Positions 37,501-45,267 of a stretch of DNA of 64,000 nucleotides are shown piece by piece; positions within the stretch are counted from its first letter, which is position 1; every line of letters begins with the position of its first letter. This stretch comes from JANSWP01 sp041941305. GTDB lineage: Bacteria; Bacteroidota; Bacteroidia; Chitinophagales; Saprospiraceae. The translations under genes were made by a program, and so were the position numbers. Below the pieces are notes generated by a model. That model was not told where the DNA came from. It worked only from the letters and a program-made list of their open reading frames with translations, and ran no database searches. The stretch covers positions 62,001 through 126,000 of the forward strand of contig JBGTQJ010000021.1 of the NCBI GenBank assembly GCA_041941305.1, in the 5' to 3' direction.

Positions 37501-38411
37501 ATGACTTCCCAAATAATAAATCCTGGAGATTTGTAGAAAAAACACATCAGTTTTCAAATCCAGAGGATCCTTTTAATTCAGCATTTCCGGAAACGCTGGA
37601 AGTGGAGAATTTTAATCAGGATGAACTGGAGGCCAATTTTACCGGAATAAAGGTTGGAGATGTAAACAATACGGCATTGCCAAATTCACTGATGAATTCT
37701 GATGATAGAAGTGAATTGGATGATTTGGTGTTTGTTGTTGAAAATCAGGAAGTTAAAAGTGGTGAATTCATTGCGATTGATTTTAAATTACAAGAACTGA
37801 CAACACTTTTAGGTTACCAATTTACACTGAATTTTGATCCAACTGCTCTTGAATTTATTGAAATTGCTGAAAGGAACACTAGCAAACTTACAGAAGATAA
37901 TTTTGGATTATCCTTTTTAGATGAAGGAGTCATTACTGCCAGTTGGTTTGATTTGAACAGGGTCTCCTTTGAAGAAGAAACCCCACTATTTACTTTGGTG
38001 TTCAGAGCAAAAATGAAGGCTACAATTAGTGATTTGATCGAAATCAATTCCAGCTATACTGCTGCAGAGGCTTATGATGAAAATGAAGCATTATTAAACG
38101 TACAACTAGAATTTGAAAACCCTTATCCCATGGACACGAATTTGAAATCGACATTTGAATTGTACCAAAATCAACCGAATCCTTTTAAAAAGGAAACCCT
38201 TATTCGATTCAGGTTACCGGAAGCTACTGAGGGACGACTTACGATTTATGATCTTTCTGGAAAGGTGTTAAAATCAATAAACCAGGAATTCGGAAAAGGT
38301 TACAATGAATTAAACATTGAAAAAAGTGATTTAAACGGCACTGGTGTGCTGTATTATCAACTCGAAACACCCGATTACACTGCTACTAAGAAAATGATAT
38401 TGTTGAATTAA
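34518..38411 (+). CDS. Second T9SS-secreted HYR-type protein with dockerin-like and cohesin-like modules
   Basis: 1297 residues with an N-terminal signal (LFVVLLLFFQTPLFA). It is a shorter paralogue of the gene at 26705: its first module (CEDMTIVGVGDNCLANIQ, then CWGHLVLQDEQNPEIS) aligns with about residue 630 of the giant, so the giant's N-terminal domains and P-like domain are absent. About six Cys-containing modules follow (VSDSEPPVIDC, VEDTQPPAAVC, VQDKLPPLLIC, IKDTTPPIITAC). The end repeats the giant's order: regulatory-like domain, dockerin-type repeats at about 935-1000 (YDMVLISKHVLN, LDIVELRKLIL), cohesin-like domain at about 1070-1195 and T9SS sorting domain (NQPNPFKKETLIRF). Codon choice is ordinary, unlike the giant. 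It is probably a surface protein made at a lower level. Confidence 0.85.
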   Translation: MRKNETTLLKDTFLKISQLFVVLLLFFQTPLFANVSCTMACEDMTIVGVGDNCLANIQWSTIDEASVCDPPFEVTVETIFGEIIASDLEFVEFPATDLIGELLQVTLTDPDSGNSCWGHLVLQDEQNPEISSCPDVTISCTASTEPDDLPEIEAADNCTTLDTNYVDTVIGPDCLSSGDVIKVIERRWTVEDFYGNVSDTCTQTISIERPDFPVVGDPGDIVWPPDNFPCDIESNQPEHTGYPTIDGHPILPGNNCEIIVTILGETVFDTTVNNGLRLIRTWQVVTHCPTTMIFTHDQSIIVSDSEPPVIDCESEIFISTDPDECFATIELEGPESITDNCSTDFDIFFFNPLINATQSITDPPYIAPVGTHTITYIVADENGLETTCEVDIIVEDTQPPAAVCDEFTVVALTSNGEAVVPAFNFDNGSYDNCGPVHFLASRDGAPFEPNITFYCGDAIADTNVMVILRAVEFLNDMNFNDCMIEVNVQDKLPPLLICPDDVTIDCEDDFSDLSVYGAPTPYDNCVSSVVISEDSDIDIAMCGTGTITREFTGTDGVGLVGLCTQVITVNNLTPFQGSSITWPLDTTIMDECPEPNELDPEDLDPGYNEPVIDNASCAMIAESYTNQFFDIDFPACYKIVRDWTLIDWCQYDPVNNPGVGIWKHQQVIKIKDTTPPIITACAAVQMVGTVDVNCQFAEVTMSELDLDIDCNSEEELHISNNSLYATSNTDASGQYPIGTHTVAFQVQDGCGNKSSCSTTIIVADNRKPVAFCKTGTTRNLELNGLDLNITVFAEDLDDDSFDHCVDQDQLTFTIQLHDPNVPNSSPPPITATSMVFDCNYMGDNVVEIWVTDQNDNSSKCAFNPIINIQDTGDKCDDPLIASITGEIKNEMGYEVEDVMVHVEGSNAFPDTTGFGGSFAFPSIPLGFNYTVMPEKDMHPLNGVTTYDMVLISKHVLNVKKLDSPYKIIAADVNKSGTVTTLDIVELRKLILMINDDFPNNKSWRFVEKTHQFSNPEDPFNSAFPETLEVENFNQDELEANFTGIKVGDVNNTALPNSLMNSDDRSELDDLVFVVENQEVKSGEFIAIDFKLQELTTLLGYQFTLNFDPTALEFIEIAERNTSKLTEDNFGLSFLDEGVITASWFDLNRVSFEEETPLFTLVFRAKMKATISDLIEINSSYTAAEAYDENEALLNVQLEFENPYPMDTNLKSTFELYQNQPNPFKKETLIRFRLPEATEGRLTIYDLSGKVLKSINQEFGKGYNELNIEKSDLNGTGVLYYQLETPDYTATKKMILLN

Positions 38412-38603
38412 AGACTTTGCCCGGTTTTCCCATACCGTGCCTGGCTTTATTCTTTTGTGCATTATCATTTCAAGTGCTACATAAAAACCAAAAACCGATT
38501 GTACCGGAGGGTATTTCACAAGAACTACCAAAACTCTGGAGATGTCATCCCAGACCAGGTTCCTAATATAGGAACAACCTTTTTCTAACCGATTTAGGTT
38601 TGA

Positions 38604-38638
38604 AGTCCTTGCTCGCGATTGTGGGCAGGGGCTTTTTA
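38604..38638 (+). terminator. Terminator-like hairpin behind the second giant gene
   Basis: AGTCCTTGCTCGC pairs with GTGGGCAGGGGCT over 13 bp (with G-T pairs) around GATT and is followed by T's. The preceding CCGATTTAGGTTTG resembles the flank of the terminator at 33628. Confidence 0.75.
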
Positions 38639-38669
38639 AGTTTAAGATTAAGATTAAGTTTAAGATTAA

Positions 38670-38838
38670 TACACTGTAATTGAAATTAATCAAAATCGGA
38701 AGGGAGCAGTTGGATTTTGCAATCCAACGTATTTCAACTAATAATTCCACGAAGGGTATTCATTCAGCCCCTGGCATGTCGGGTTACAAAACCCGACCGC
38801 TCAAAGTCAGCTTTAAGAAATTTCGATTACACTGTATT
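38670..38838. repeat. 169-bp two-hairpin repeat element, copy B
   Basis: Same ends (TACACTGTA...), same length and the same two perfect hairpins as copy A (at 38709 and 38778). Between hairpins the copies differ at many bases, but no insertion or deletion is needed to align them, and the stems are unchanged. Confidence 0.9.
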
Positions 38839-39063
38839 TAAGATCAAGTTTAAGATCAAGTTTAATACACTGTAATTTTCATTCAAAAAGGATCTTAATT
38901 TACTTTGGTTAACCTGTACTCAAGTCTAATTTCTAGTAAAACAATACCCCCTTTAAATGCCGTCTTTGGGATTATGAAAATCTTCCAACATTGTTCATCC
39001 CCCAATAAAAACATATTTTTGAACTCTTGAAATGTAACAAATCTATCAAACGGCAATAGATAA

Positions 39064-39639
39064 ATGACAAATAGTAAAATAACAGAAAAAGAATTGCTCG
39101 AAGGCTTGCAAACTAAACAGCCAGGCACCTTTCGTTACCTCTATAAAAAATTTGGACCGATGGTGTTGGCGCATGTGATGAAAAATAGTGGCTCGCGGGA
39201 AGATGGAGATGAAATTTTGCAACGAACAGTCCTCAAAGTATGGGAAAAGGTAAATACTGGTGCCTATCAGGCTCAGGGGAAATTTGATCAGTTTTTCTAT
39301 TCTGTTGCCACCAATATGTGGTTGGATGAGCTTCGCAGCAGGCGCCGTAAACCAGTAAGTAGACTAGGTAAAAGTGAAGAATATTTGCAAGATGAAGGTG
39401 AAGAAGACTGGTCTCGGAAAGTTGTAAAAAATGATTCTATAGATGCAATTTATAGAGGGCTGAAAAAGTTGGGAGATACTTGTAAGGAATTGATAGAGAT
39501 GTATCATTTTCAGGAAATTTCATTGAAGGAAATAGCTGAGATTAAACAATATGACTATGGTAACCTTCGCAAGCGAATCTTTGATTGCCGCAATCGCCTG
39601 AAGCGTTTGGCGACTGAAGAATTGTCATATATTAATTGA
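39064..39639 (+). CDS. RNA polymerase sigma factor, ECF/sigma-70 family
   Basis: A 191-residue sigma factor. Region 2 is recognisable in FRYLYKKFGPMVLAHVMK through GKFDQFFYSVATNMWLDELR, and region 4 in CKELIEMYHFQEISLKEIAE with the helix-turn-helix to NLRKRIFDCRNRLKRL. ECF sigma factors direct RNA polymerase to stress or surface-related promoters. The following gene, 32 bases downstream, encodes a single-span membrane protein that is likely its regulator. The two lie behind the giant surface gene and its repeat element, but whether they control it is unknown. Confidence 0.9.
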   Translation: MTNSKITEKELLEGLQTKQPGTFRYLYKKFGPMVLAHVMKNSGSREDGDEILQRTVLKVWEKVNTGAYQAQGKFDQFFYSVATNMWLDELRSRRRKPVSRLGKSEEYLQDEGEEDWSRKVVKNDSIDAIYRGLKKLGDTCKELIEMYHFQEISLKEIAEIKQYDYGNLRKRIFDCRNRLKRLATEELSYIN

Positions 39640-39671
39640 CGCAACTTGAATTATTTTTTTAATTTTTGATT

Positions 39672-40463
39672 ATGAGTGAAAAAGAATTACAAAATTTTGA
39701 AAATCAGAAAAGAATTCAGCGATATGTAACTGATGAATTGAGCGATGCAGAGCGTTCAGATTTTGAAGCTGAATTAAAAACCAATTCGAATTTGGAGGAA
39801 GAATTGCGGTTTAGTGAAGATTTGGTTTTTACACTAAAAAATAAAGCAGCATTGGATGCCAACTCCATGTATAAGGATGCCACAGCTGACCTACAAATCG
39901 AACCAGATTATGATGCGCTAAATCATTTTAAATCTGGAAATGGAGGGATGCCTTTTACAAAATGGCTTTTGGGTGGAGTAGCCATTATTTTAGTTGCCAC
40001 CAGCGCAATGTTTTTTACTTCTACTGGATTATTTGCACCTTCAGAATCTGAAATGCTGGCGCAACAATTTTTGGAACCGTTTGAAAATATTATTGGTACT
40101 CCTGGAAATGGCTTATTGGCAGAAGGAATGGAGGCATATGACAAGGGAGGTTTTTCAAAAGCATCAAAATTGCTTTCCACCTACCTTCAAAATGATGATA
40201 ATCCACCCATTCGGTTGTATCTTGGAATATCACAATTATTTGCGGAGGAGCTTACATCAGCTATCGAAAATTTGGAAAAAACGAGGGCTACTGGATTGTC
40301 CCCCAATGGTGTTGCAGAATGGTACCTTGCTTTGGCTTTTTTAAAAAATGATGAGATATCGAATGCAATTCCATTGTTGGAGTCACTTCAGGAAAATGAA
40401 CAATTTGGCGAAAAAGCAAATCAGGTTCTGGAAATGCTTGGAGCTGCTCAATTAAATATGTAA
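39672..40463 (+). CDS. Membrane-anchored TPR protein, likely anti-sigma partner
   Basis: A 263-residue protein. The cytoplasmic N-terminus (IQRYVTDELSDAERSDFEAEL) has the small helical pattern typical of Bacteroidota anti-sigma-like proteins; one membrane helix lies at about residues 96-115 (WLLGGVAIILVATSAMFF); the C-terminal part is helical with tetratricopeptide-like repeats (AEGMEAYDKGGFSKASKLL, WYLALAFLKNDEISNAIPLL). The ATG at 39672 is chosen over an upstream TTG. Position directly behind an ECF sigma gene supports a role in holding and releasing that sigma factor; the usual zinc-binding HxxxCxxC motif is absent, so the mode of binding is uncertain. Confidence 0.7.
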   Translation: MSEKELQNFENQKRIQRYVTDELSDAERSDFEAELKTNSNLEEELRFSEDLVFTLKNKAALDANSMYKDATADLQIEPDYDALNHFKSGNGGMPFTKWLLGGVAIILVATSAMFFTSTGLFAPSESEMLAQQFLEPFENIIGTPGNGLLAEGMEAYDKGGFSKASKLLSTYLQNDDNPPIRLYLGISQLFAEELTSAIENLEKTRATGLSPNGVAEWYLALAFLKNDEISNAIPLLESLQENEQFGEKANQVLEMLGAAQLNM

Positions 40464-40540
40464 TTTTTTTTGAGGGAAAGGTATTGACAAATAAATAAGT
40501 CTTGCCTGCAACTCTCCCTCAAAAATCATCTGAAAAAGAT

Positions 40541-42244
40541 CTATTCAAAGGAAATCTTTCCAATTACATAACCATTCTTCACCTTGTCTAAGTGAGCTTT
40601 TACATCTTCGGGGATGTATTTTGATTCTTTTCCGGTGACTACGCCCCAGGTTTTAATGTCGTGGTATTTCCCTTTACCTTCTTCATCGTACAAATAGTAA
40701 AAAATTACAGGTTCCTCTATTGGTTCATCGTTATTAGAATAGCTCATAGCAGAACCATTAAAGCTCCCGTCTTCAGTTTGAATTTTGACTTTAATACTAC
40801 TCAATTTTCCCTGAGTATTGAAAGCAACATCTTCATAATTGATGTCAATTTGTTCCTTTTTTAGGTCTTTTTTCAACCTATCCAATTGAGATTGATCAAA
40901 TTCAGCTGTAATGACCACCAATATGATATCCTTCTCATTTGGAGAAGTCCCGGAAATAGTGGATGCACTGTTGCTTCCAATCCCCTGAGCAATTGAGTTA
41001 ACGGATGCTTCCCCACTTGTTAGGGTAATGGCAGAGCCAGCGGCTTCCTGGGCAGTTGTCCTTCCAATGCCAATTCCATCACCAGAAATGGACTGACTTG
41101 CAACTCCTATTCCAGAATCATTGGATTTTCTGGGAACGGTTACCACACTATAATTTGAACCAGAACTGATTTTTTTTCTGGCAAGTGCATAGGTTCCCTT
41201 TTCATCTGAGAAGGTGGTAACCTCTTTTGCCGAATTAGTAGTTGATTCCACCGGTTTACCTGATTTGGAAGGCGGGGTGGATTGCGCCTGAGTGGTATTA
41301 TTTAATAGCACAAATAGTCCCATCACGATCGGCAAAAAGAAACAATACTTCCATTTTGCACGGCGCGATGATTGATTAACGTTCATCATAGCAATACGAT
41401 TTTTTAAAAGTGAATGATTAAAATGATTCGTGAGTCGTGAAGAAAAATCGGGTATACTAACCCTCAATAAATGGTATTGGTAATTTTTTTTAGGGACTCC
41501 TGTCTTTAATACTTCTGTATCTACGATGTACTCCAGGTTTTGGCGAATAGAACGATTTAATAACCAGGCAACAGGGTTAAACCAAAAGAAAATGCTGATG
41601 AGTTCAGCCAATAGGAGATCAATAGAATGATAATGTGAAGCATGAACTTCTTCATGCTTTATAATCTGGTTAAATTCTTGATCGTCAAGGTGTTGAGGGT
41701 TTAAGAATATGAACTTGAAAAAGGAAAAGGGGCTGATTTTCTTTTCTGAAAGGATAAAAGTGTAGCCATTATGATAAATTATTTGGGAACGAAAAATGGT
41801 ATTGAATACCCAAATTGAATGCATTAAAAAACGTAAGAAAAAGATGATGAAAACCATCCAATACACAATAAAAATGAATTCCCAATAATCAATTACTGGT
41901 TTTTCAACTACAGAAGCAGGACTATCAGTTCTTTGAAAAACAGCGTCTTCTGAAATCGGAATTACCTCAATAGATTCATCAAATGAAGAAATAACCGATG
42001 GAGATTCAGTAGGAAATTCCCAATTCACAATTACCAGCTTTTCAGAAAAGTAAGGCAGGTTTAAACTTCCAATCCAGGATGAGACTGGAAGCAGCGGAAG
42101 GCAAATAGAGAGTAGTATTATTGAAATCAAAATACCCCGATTGAATTGAAAAAAGGTTTCCTTTCTAACCAAAACCCAAAAGCAAGTATATAATACAACT
42201 AGCACCAAACTTGCCTTCATCAAAAATTGAAGATATTCCTCCAT
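40541..42244 (-). CDS. BlaR1-type M56 membrane metallopeptidase
   Basis: A 567-residue protein with four membrane segments in the N-terminal part and a zinc-peptidase motif H197-E198-x-x-H201 (KHEEVHASHYHSIDLL), matching the BlaR1/MecR1 family (M56). The C-terminal extracytoplasmic part is not a penicillin-binding sensor; it is Ser/Thr-rich and then a small domain (IILVVITAEFDQSQLDRL), so the signal is probably not a beta-lactam. The gene lies 54 bases behind a BlaI-type repressor gene on the same strand. In such pairs the peptidase, once triggered, leads to cleavage of the repressor. Confidence 0.85.
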   Translation of the reverse strand: MEEYLQFLMKASLVLVVLYTCFWVLVRKETFFQFNRGILISIILLSICLPLLPVSSWIGSLNLPYFSEKLVIVNWEFPTESPSVISSFDESIEVIPISEDAVFQRTDSPASVVEKPVIDYWEFIFIVYWMVFIIFFLRFLMHSIWVFNTIFRSQIIYHNGYTFILSEKKISPFSFFKFIFLNPQHLDDQEFNQIIKHEEVHASHYHSIDLLLAELISIFFWFNPVAWLLNRSIRQNLEYIVDTEVLKTGVPKKNYQYHLLRVSIPDFSSRLTNHFNHSLLKNRIAMMNVNQSSRRAKWKYCFFLPIVMGLFVLLNNTTQAQSTPPSKSGKPVESTTNSAKEVTTFSDEKGTYALARKKISSGSNYSVVTVPRKSNDSGIGVASQSISGDGIGIGRTTAQEAAGSAITLTSGEASVNSIAQGIGSNSASTISGTSPNEKDIILVVITAEFDQSQLDRLKKDLKKEQIDINYEDVAFNTQGKLSSIKVKIQTEDGSFNGSAMSYSNNDEPIEEPVIFYYLYDEEGKGKYHDIKTWGVVTGKESKYIPEDVKAHLDKVKNGYVIGKISFE

Positions 42245-42298
42245 GAAAAAATGGTTTATACTCTAAAAAATTGAAACTTTACTGCCAACTGCCAAATA

Positions 42299-42664
42299 TC
42301 AACCATCATCCCCTTCTTCTATCATTTTGATAATCTCTTTTAAATCTTCAACAGAGACTTTCTCTTCTTCTGCAAAAAAGGCAATCATCCCCTTTACAGA
42401 ATTATCAAAGTATTGAGCCATCTTTTCAGAAAGAAATTGTCTAGTGAAGGCTTTTTTTGACACTTTGGGAAAATATCGATGAGTGGTACCAAAATCCTCA
42501 TAATCAATGTAGCCATGTCCAACCAATCTTCGGATTACTGTGGAAATGGTATTGATATGTGGTTTAGGCTCTGGAAAAGCATCATGAACCTCTCTGGCGA
42601 ATGCTTTTCCTTTCTGCCAAAGAATCTGCATGATTTCTTCTTCTCGTGCTGTTAGCTTTTTCAT
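42299..42664 (-). CDS. BlaI/MecI/CopY-family transcriptional repressor
   Basis: A 121-residue winged-helix protein: LTAREEEIMQILWQKGKAF, then the recognition helix region INTISTVIRRLVGHGYIDYE, and the dimerisation helices (SEKMAQYFDNSVKGMIAFF) common to BlaI. It should repress its own operon with the M56 peptidase. Two candidate operators stand directly before its start codon. No beta-lactamase gene is nearby, so the regulon is probably something else; such pairs are abundant in Bacteroidota. Confidence 0.9.
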   Translation of the reverse strand: MKKLTAREEEIMQILWQKGKAFAREVHDAFPEPKPHINTISTVIRRLVGHGYIDYEDFGTTHRYFPKVSKKAFTRQFLSEKMAQYFDNSVKGMIAFFAEEEKVSVEDLKEIIKMIEEGDDG

Positions 42665-42666
42665 TT

Positions 42667-42697
42667 GACAAACTTACAACGTTTTTTGTAGTTTGTC
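42667..42697. promoter_or_regulatory. Candidate BlaI-type operator 1
   Basis: GACAAACT-TACAA and TTGTAGTTTGTC form a near-perfect dyad containing TACA-N8-TGTA, the half-site pair used by BlaI/MecI repressors. It starts two bases before the blaI-like start codon (minus strand). Confidence 0.6.
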
Positions 42698-42714
42698 AAC
42701 TATTTTTATAGTTG
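42697..42714. promoter_or_regulatory. Candidate BlaI-type operator 2
   Basis: CAACTAT-TTTT-ATAGTTG is a perfect 7-4-7 palindrome adjoining operator 1, upstream of the repressor gene. It differs from the TACA/TGTA rule, so it may be a second site or part of the promoter. Confidence 0.45.
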
Positions 42715-42864
42715 AATTGATTTTTTGTACTCATGATTAGTCAAAAAAGTTGAAATTAAAGGTGATTTTTCCAAAAGGATTGCCCATAAATTAATCTTTC
42801 TTTGCCTTTATTTGAACTAGCATAAATTCATCCCACATTTGTGAATTTTATAATAGCATAGAAA

Positions 42865-44472
42865 ATGATTCAATCCTACAAACAAAACCCAACATTACAA
42901 GACAATTATGACGTTATCATCATCGGCTCTGGAATGGGGAGCCTGACGGTAGGTTCAATACTTGCAAAAGAAGGTCAGAAGGTGTTGATATTGGAGCGGC
43001 ATTATGAGCCAGGTGGATTTACGCATACCTTCAAAAGAAAAGGATATGAGTGGGATGTTGGGATTCACTACATAGGTGAGGTAGGACGACCCAACAGTGT
43101 CATTAAAAAATTATTTGATTACATCTCGAATGCTGAGCTCAAATGGGCTGATATGGGCAATGTTTATGACCGAATAATCATTGGAGAGAAGGAGTATGAT
43201 CTGGTCAAAGGGGTAAGTAACTTTAAGGCGAAGCTACTAGAATATTTTCCTGATGAAGGAGAAGCCATTAAAGCATATGTCAATCTCGTCTTTGCAGCAA
43301 ACAAAGCTTCCCGAAAATTTTATATGGCAAAAGCACTGCCCAATTTGTTGAGCAATGTCATAGGTGGAGTAATGCGAAAGCCTTATTTCAAGTACTCAGA
43401 TAAGACAACTTATGAAGTGATCAGCTCATTGACCAAAAATGAAGCCTTGATAAAAGTATTGACTGGTCAATACGGAGATTATGGATTGCCGCCCAAACAA
43501 AGCAGTTTTGCCATGCACGCTTCCGTCGTAAGGCATTATTTTAGTGGAGGGTATTTTCCGGTAGGCGGCTCGTCACAGATTGTCGAAACCATAGATCCCG
43601 TCATTGAAGTAGCTGGTGGTACAATACTGGTAGCTGCGGAAGTAGAAGAGATATTGATTGAAAAAAATAAGGTGAGTGGTGTAAAAATGAAAGACGGCAA
43701 AAAGATTTTAAGCAAAACCGTAATTAGCGGAGCTGGAATTATTAATACCTATAAAAAGCTAATACCTCCTGCGATACAAGCCAAACATAATTTTCAAGCC
43801 CAATTAAAGAAAATTCGTCCCTCTGTAGCTCATGCTTGTCTGTACATTGGATTGAATGGTTCGCCAAAGGAATTGGGACTTCCTAAAACCAATTTTTGGA
43901 TTTATCCGGATGATGCAGATCATGACGATTGTGTGAAACGTTATTTGGAGGATATAACTGCTCCATTTCCAGTTGTTTATATCTCTTTTCCCTCTTCCAA
44001 AGACCCTGATTGGAGCAACCGCTACCCCAATCGAAGTACCATAGACATCATAACCCTGGTGCCCTATGAAATATTCGCTCCCTGGAAGGGAAGTCGCTGG
44101 ATGAAACGGGGAGAATCCTACAATGAATTAAAGGAAACTATCGCTCAGCGCTTGCTGGAAGCCTTGTTTAAGCAACTTCCGCATTTGCGTGAACACATTG
44201 ATCATTATGAACTATCTACTCCCCTCACTACCCAACATTTTGTCAATTATGATAAGGGAGAAATCTATGGTTTAGACCACTCTCCTGACCGTTTTAGGCA
44301 AAAATTTCTAAAACCAGGTACGGCAATCAATGGACTATTTTTGACTGGACAAGATATTGTTACAGCTGGAGTAGGAGCAGCCCTTTTTTCAGGTGTCATT
44401 ACTGCATCTGCAATAACGGGAAAGGATTTATTAACTAAGATATTTAAAGAGACTGCCAAAGAAGCTATTTGA
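42865..44472 (+). CDS. FAD-dependent oxidoreductase of the RetSat/phytoene desaturase family
   Basis: A 535-residue flavoenzyme. The Rossmann motif IIGSGMGSLTVGSILAKEGQ and the following LERHYEPGG bind FAD; GYEWDVGIHYIGE and GLFLTGQDIVTAGVGAALFSG are typical of the all-trans-retinol 13,14-reductase (RetSat)/CrtI-like group. Bacterial members saturate or desaturate polyenes such as carotenoids; the actual substrate here is unknown because no carotenoid genes are in the window. The stop codon overlaps the start of the next short frame by four bases. Confidence 0.85.
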   Translation: MIQSYKQNPTLQDNYDVIIIGSGMGSLTVGSILAKEGQKVLILERHYEPGGFTHTFKRKGYEWDVGIHYIGEVGRPNSVIKKLFDYISNAELKWADMGNVYDRIIIGEKEYDLVKGVSNFKAKLLEYFPDEGEAIKAYVNLVFAANKASRKFYMAKALPNLLSNVIGGVMRKPYFKYSDKTTYEVISSLTKNEALIKVLTGQYGDYGLPPKQSSFAMHASVVRHYFSGGYFPVGGSSQIVETIDPVIEVAGGTILVAAEVEEILIEKNKVSGVKMKDGKKILSKTVISGAGIINTYKKLIPPAIQAKHNFQAQLKKIRPSVAHACLYIGLNGSPKELGLPKTNFWIYPDDADHDDCVKRYLEDITAPFPVVYISFPSSKDPDWSNRYPNRSTIDIITLVPYEIFAPWKGSRWMKRGESYNELKETIAQRLLEALFKQLPHLREHIDHYELSTPLTTQHFVNYDKGEIYGLDHSPDRFRQKFLKPGTAINGLFLTGQDIVTAGVGAALFSGVITASAITGKDLLTKIFKETAKEAI

Positions 44473-44861
44473 AAAAATTATTTTTGTCAGAACATCACTC
44501 ATATTCCGGAATTGAAGAAACTTACGAAGCAATTGATGTCAATCAAACGGTGAAGCTTATTGAAAATCAGGGAATTATTTCCACTAATAAAGATTTGGAT
44601 TCCTTTGATTTTACCAAGGCTTTTAATTTAAGGCCAACACTCGCAGGAGATAAATTGACGATTCAGATATCGGAACATTGGAATGCTGTTTCAACATTAA
44701 AAATGATAAACATGCAAGGGCATATTTTGTATGAAATTCCTCTCTTGCCCTTCGAATCAGAGAAAATTATTGATGTTTCGAACTTACCGAATGGTGTTTA
44801 TTTTATGGGAGGGCAATTGGGCAGCGCACAGATGGCCAAGAAGTTTGTAAGGCAGCATTAA
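44469..44861 (+). CDS. Short protein consisting mainly of a T9SS-like sorting domain
   Basis: 130 residues from a TTG that overlaps the stop of the oxidoreductase gene (TTTGA). Residues about 50-130 look like a T9SS type A sorting domain (LRPTLAGDKLTIQISEHWN, LKMINMQGHILYEI, VSNLPNGVYFMGG, MAKKFVRQH). There is no signal peptide, and the first 50 residues match nothing I know. It may be the stump of a larger secreted protein whose 5' part was lost, or a translationally coupled small gene. A sorting domain without a Sec signal should not reach the T9SS. Confidence 0.5.
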   Translation: MKKLFLSEHHSYSGIEETYEAIDVNQTVKLIENQGIISTNKDLDSFDFTKAFNLRPTLAGDKLTIQISEHWNAVSTLKMINMQGHILYEIPLLPFESEKIIDVSNLPNGVYFMGGQLGSAQMAKKFVRQH

Positions 44862-45267
44862 ACATCGGAAACCAAACTAAAAAGGTTTAAAGGATCCTCT
44901 GAAAATAGATTGTTGGGAAGTACCTGTATACCTTGTTAATCACTTGTTAAGAAAATTTCCAACAGGTAACAATTGCGAATGACTGAAGGTATAGAAGTGT
45001 CTTCATTACTTATGGAGGTGTATGAAATATAGTTTCTATGTCATATACTAGACTTTATTCGGTTGGCGGTAAATCCTAAAGGGACTCCTTCGAATGCGGC
45101 AGGCGGTTGACGGCTTCCCTTACAAAATCTTTTCGAATAAGGTCTACTGTATTGCATAGAAACTATTAATTTACCCAAATTGCGAACCCCTCCATTGCAA
45201 GCCCGCTTTGCTGGCGAGCATTATAGTTCGCAACTTGATTTATTACAAACCATTAAATGATTTAATC
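44862..45267. other. Intergenic region with an inverted repeat
   Basis: 406 bases with no gene recognised. TTGCGAAC (45180-45187) and GTTCGCAA (45226-45233) form a perfect 8-bp inverted repeat just before the next gene, with a partial GC-rich dyad inside. Confidence 0.55.

Larger units (their letters stand above)
38412..39063. other. Intergenic region with terminator and repeat copy B
   Basis: 652 bases. It contains a dyad GTTCCT-aatat-AGGAAC near 38561-38577, the terminator at 38604, hexamer arrays of the AAGTTT/AAGATT type on both sides of the second 169-bp element, and the promoter region of the sigma-factor gene. No gene was seen. Confidence 0.65.
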
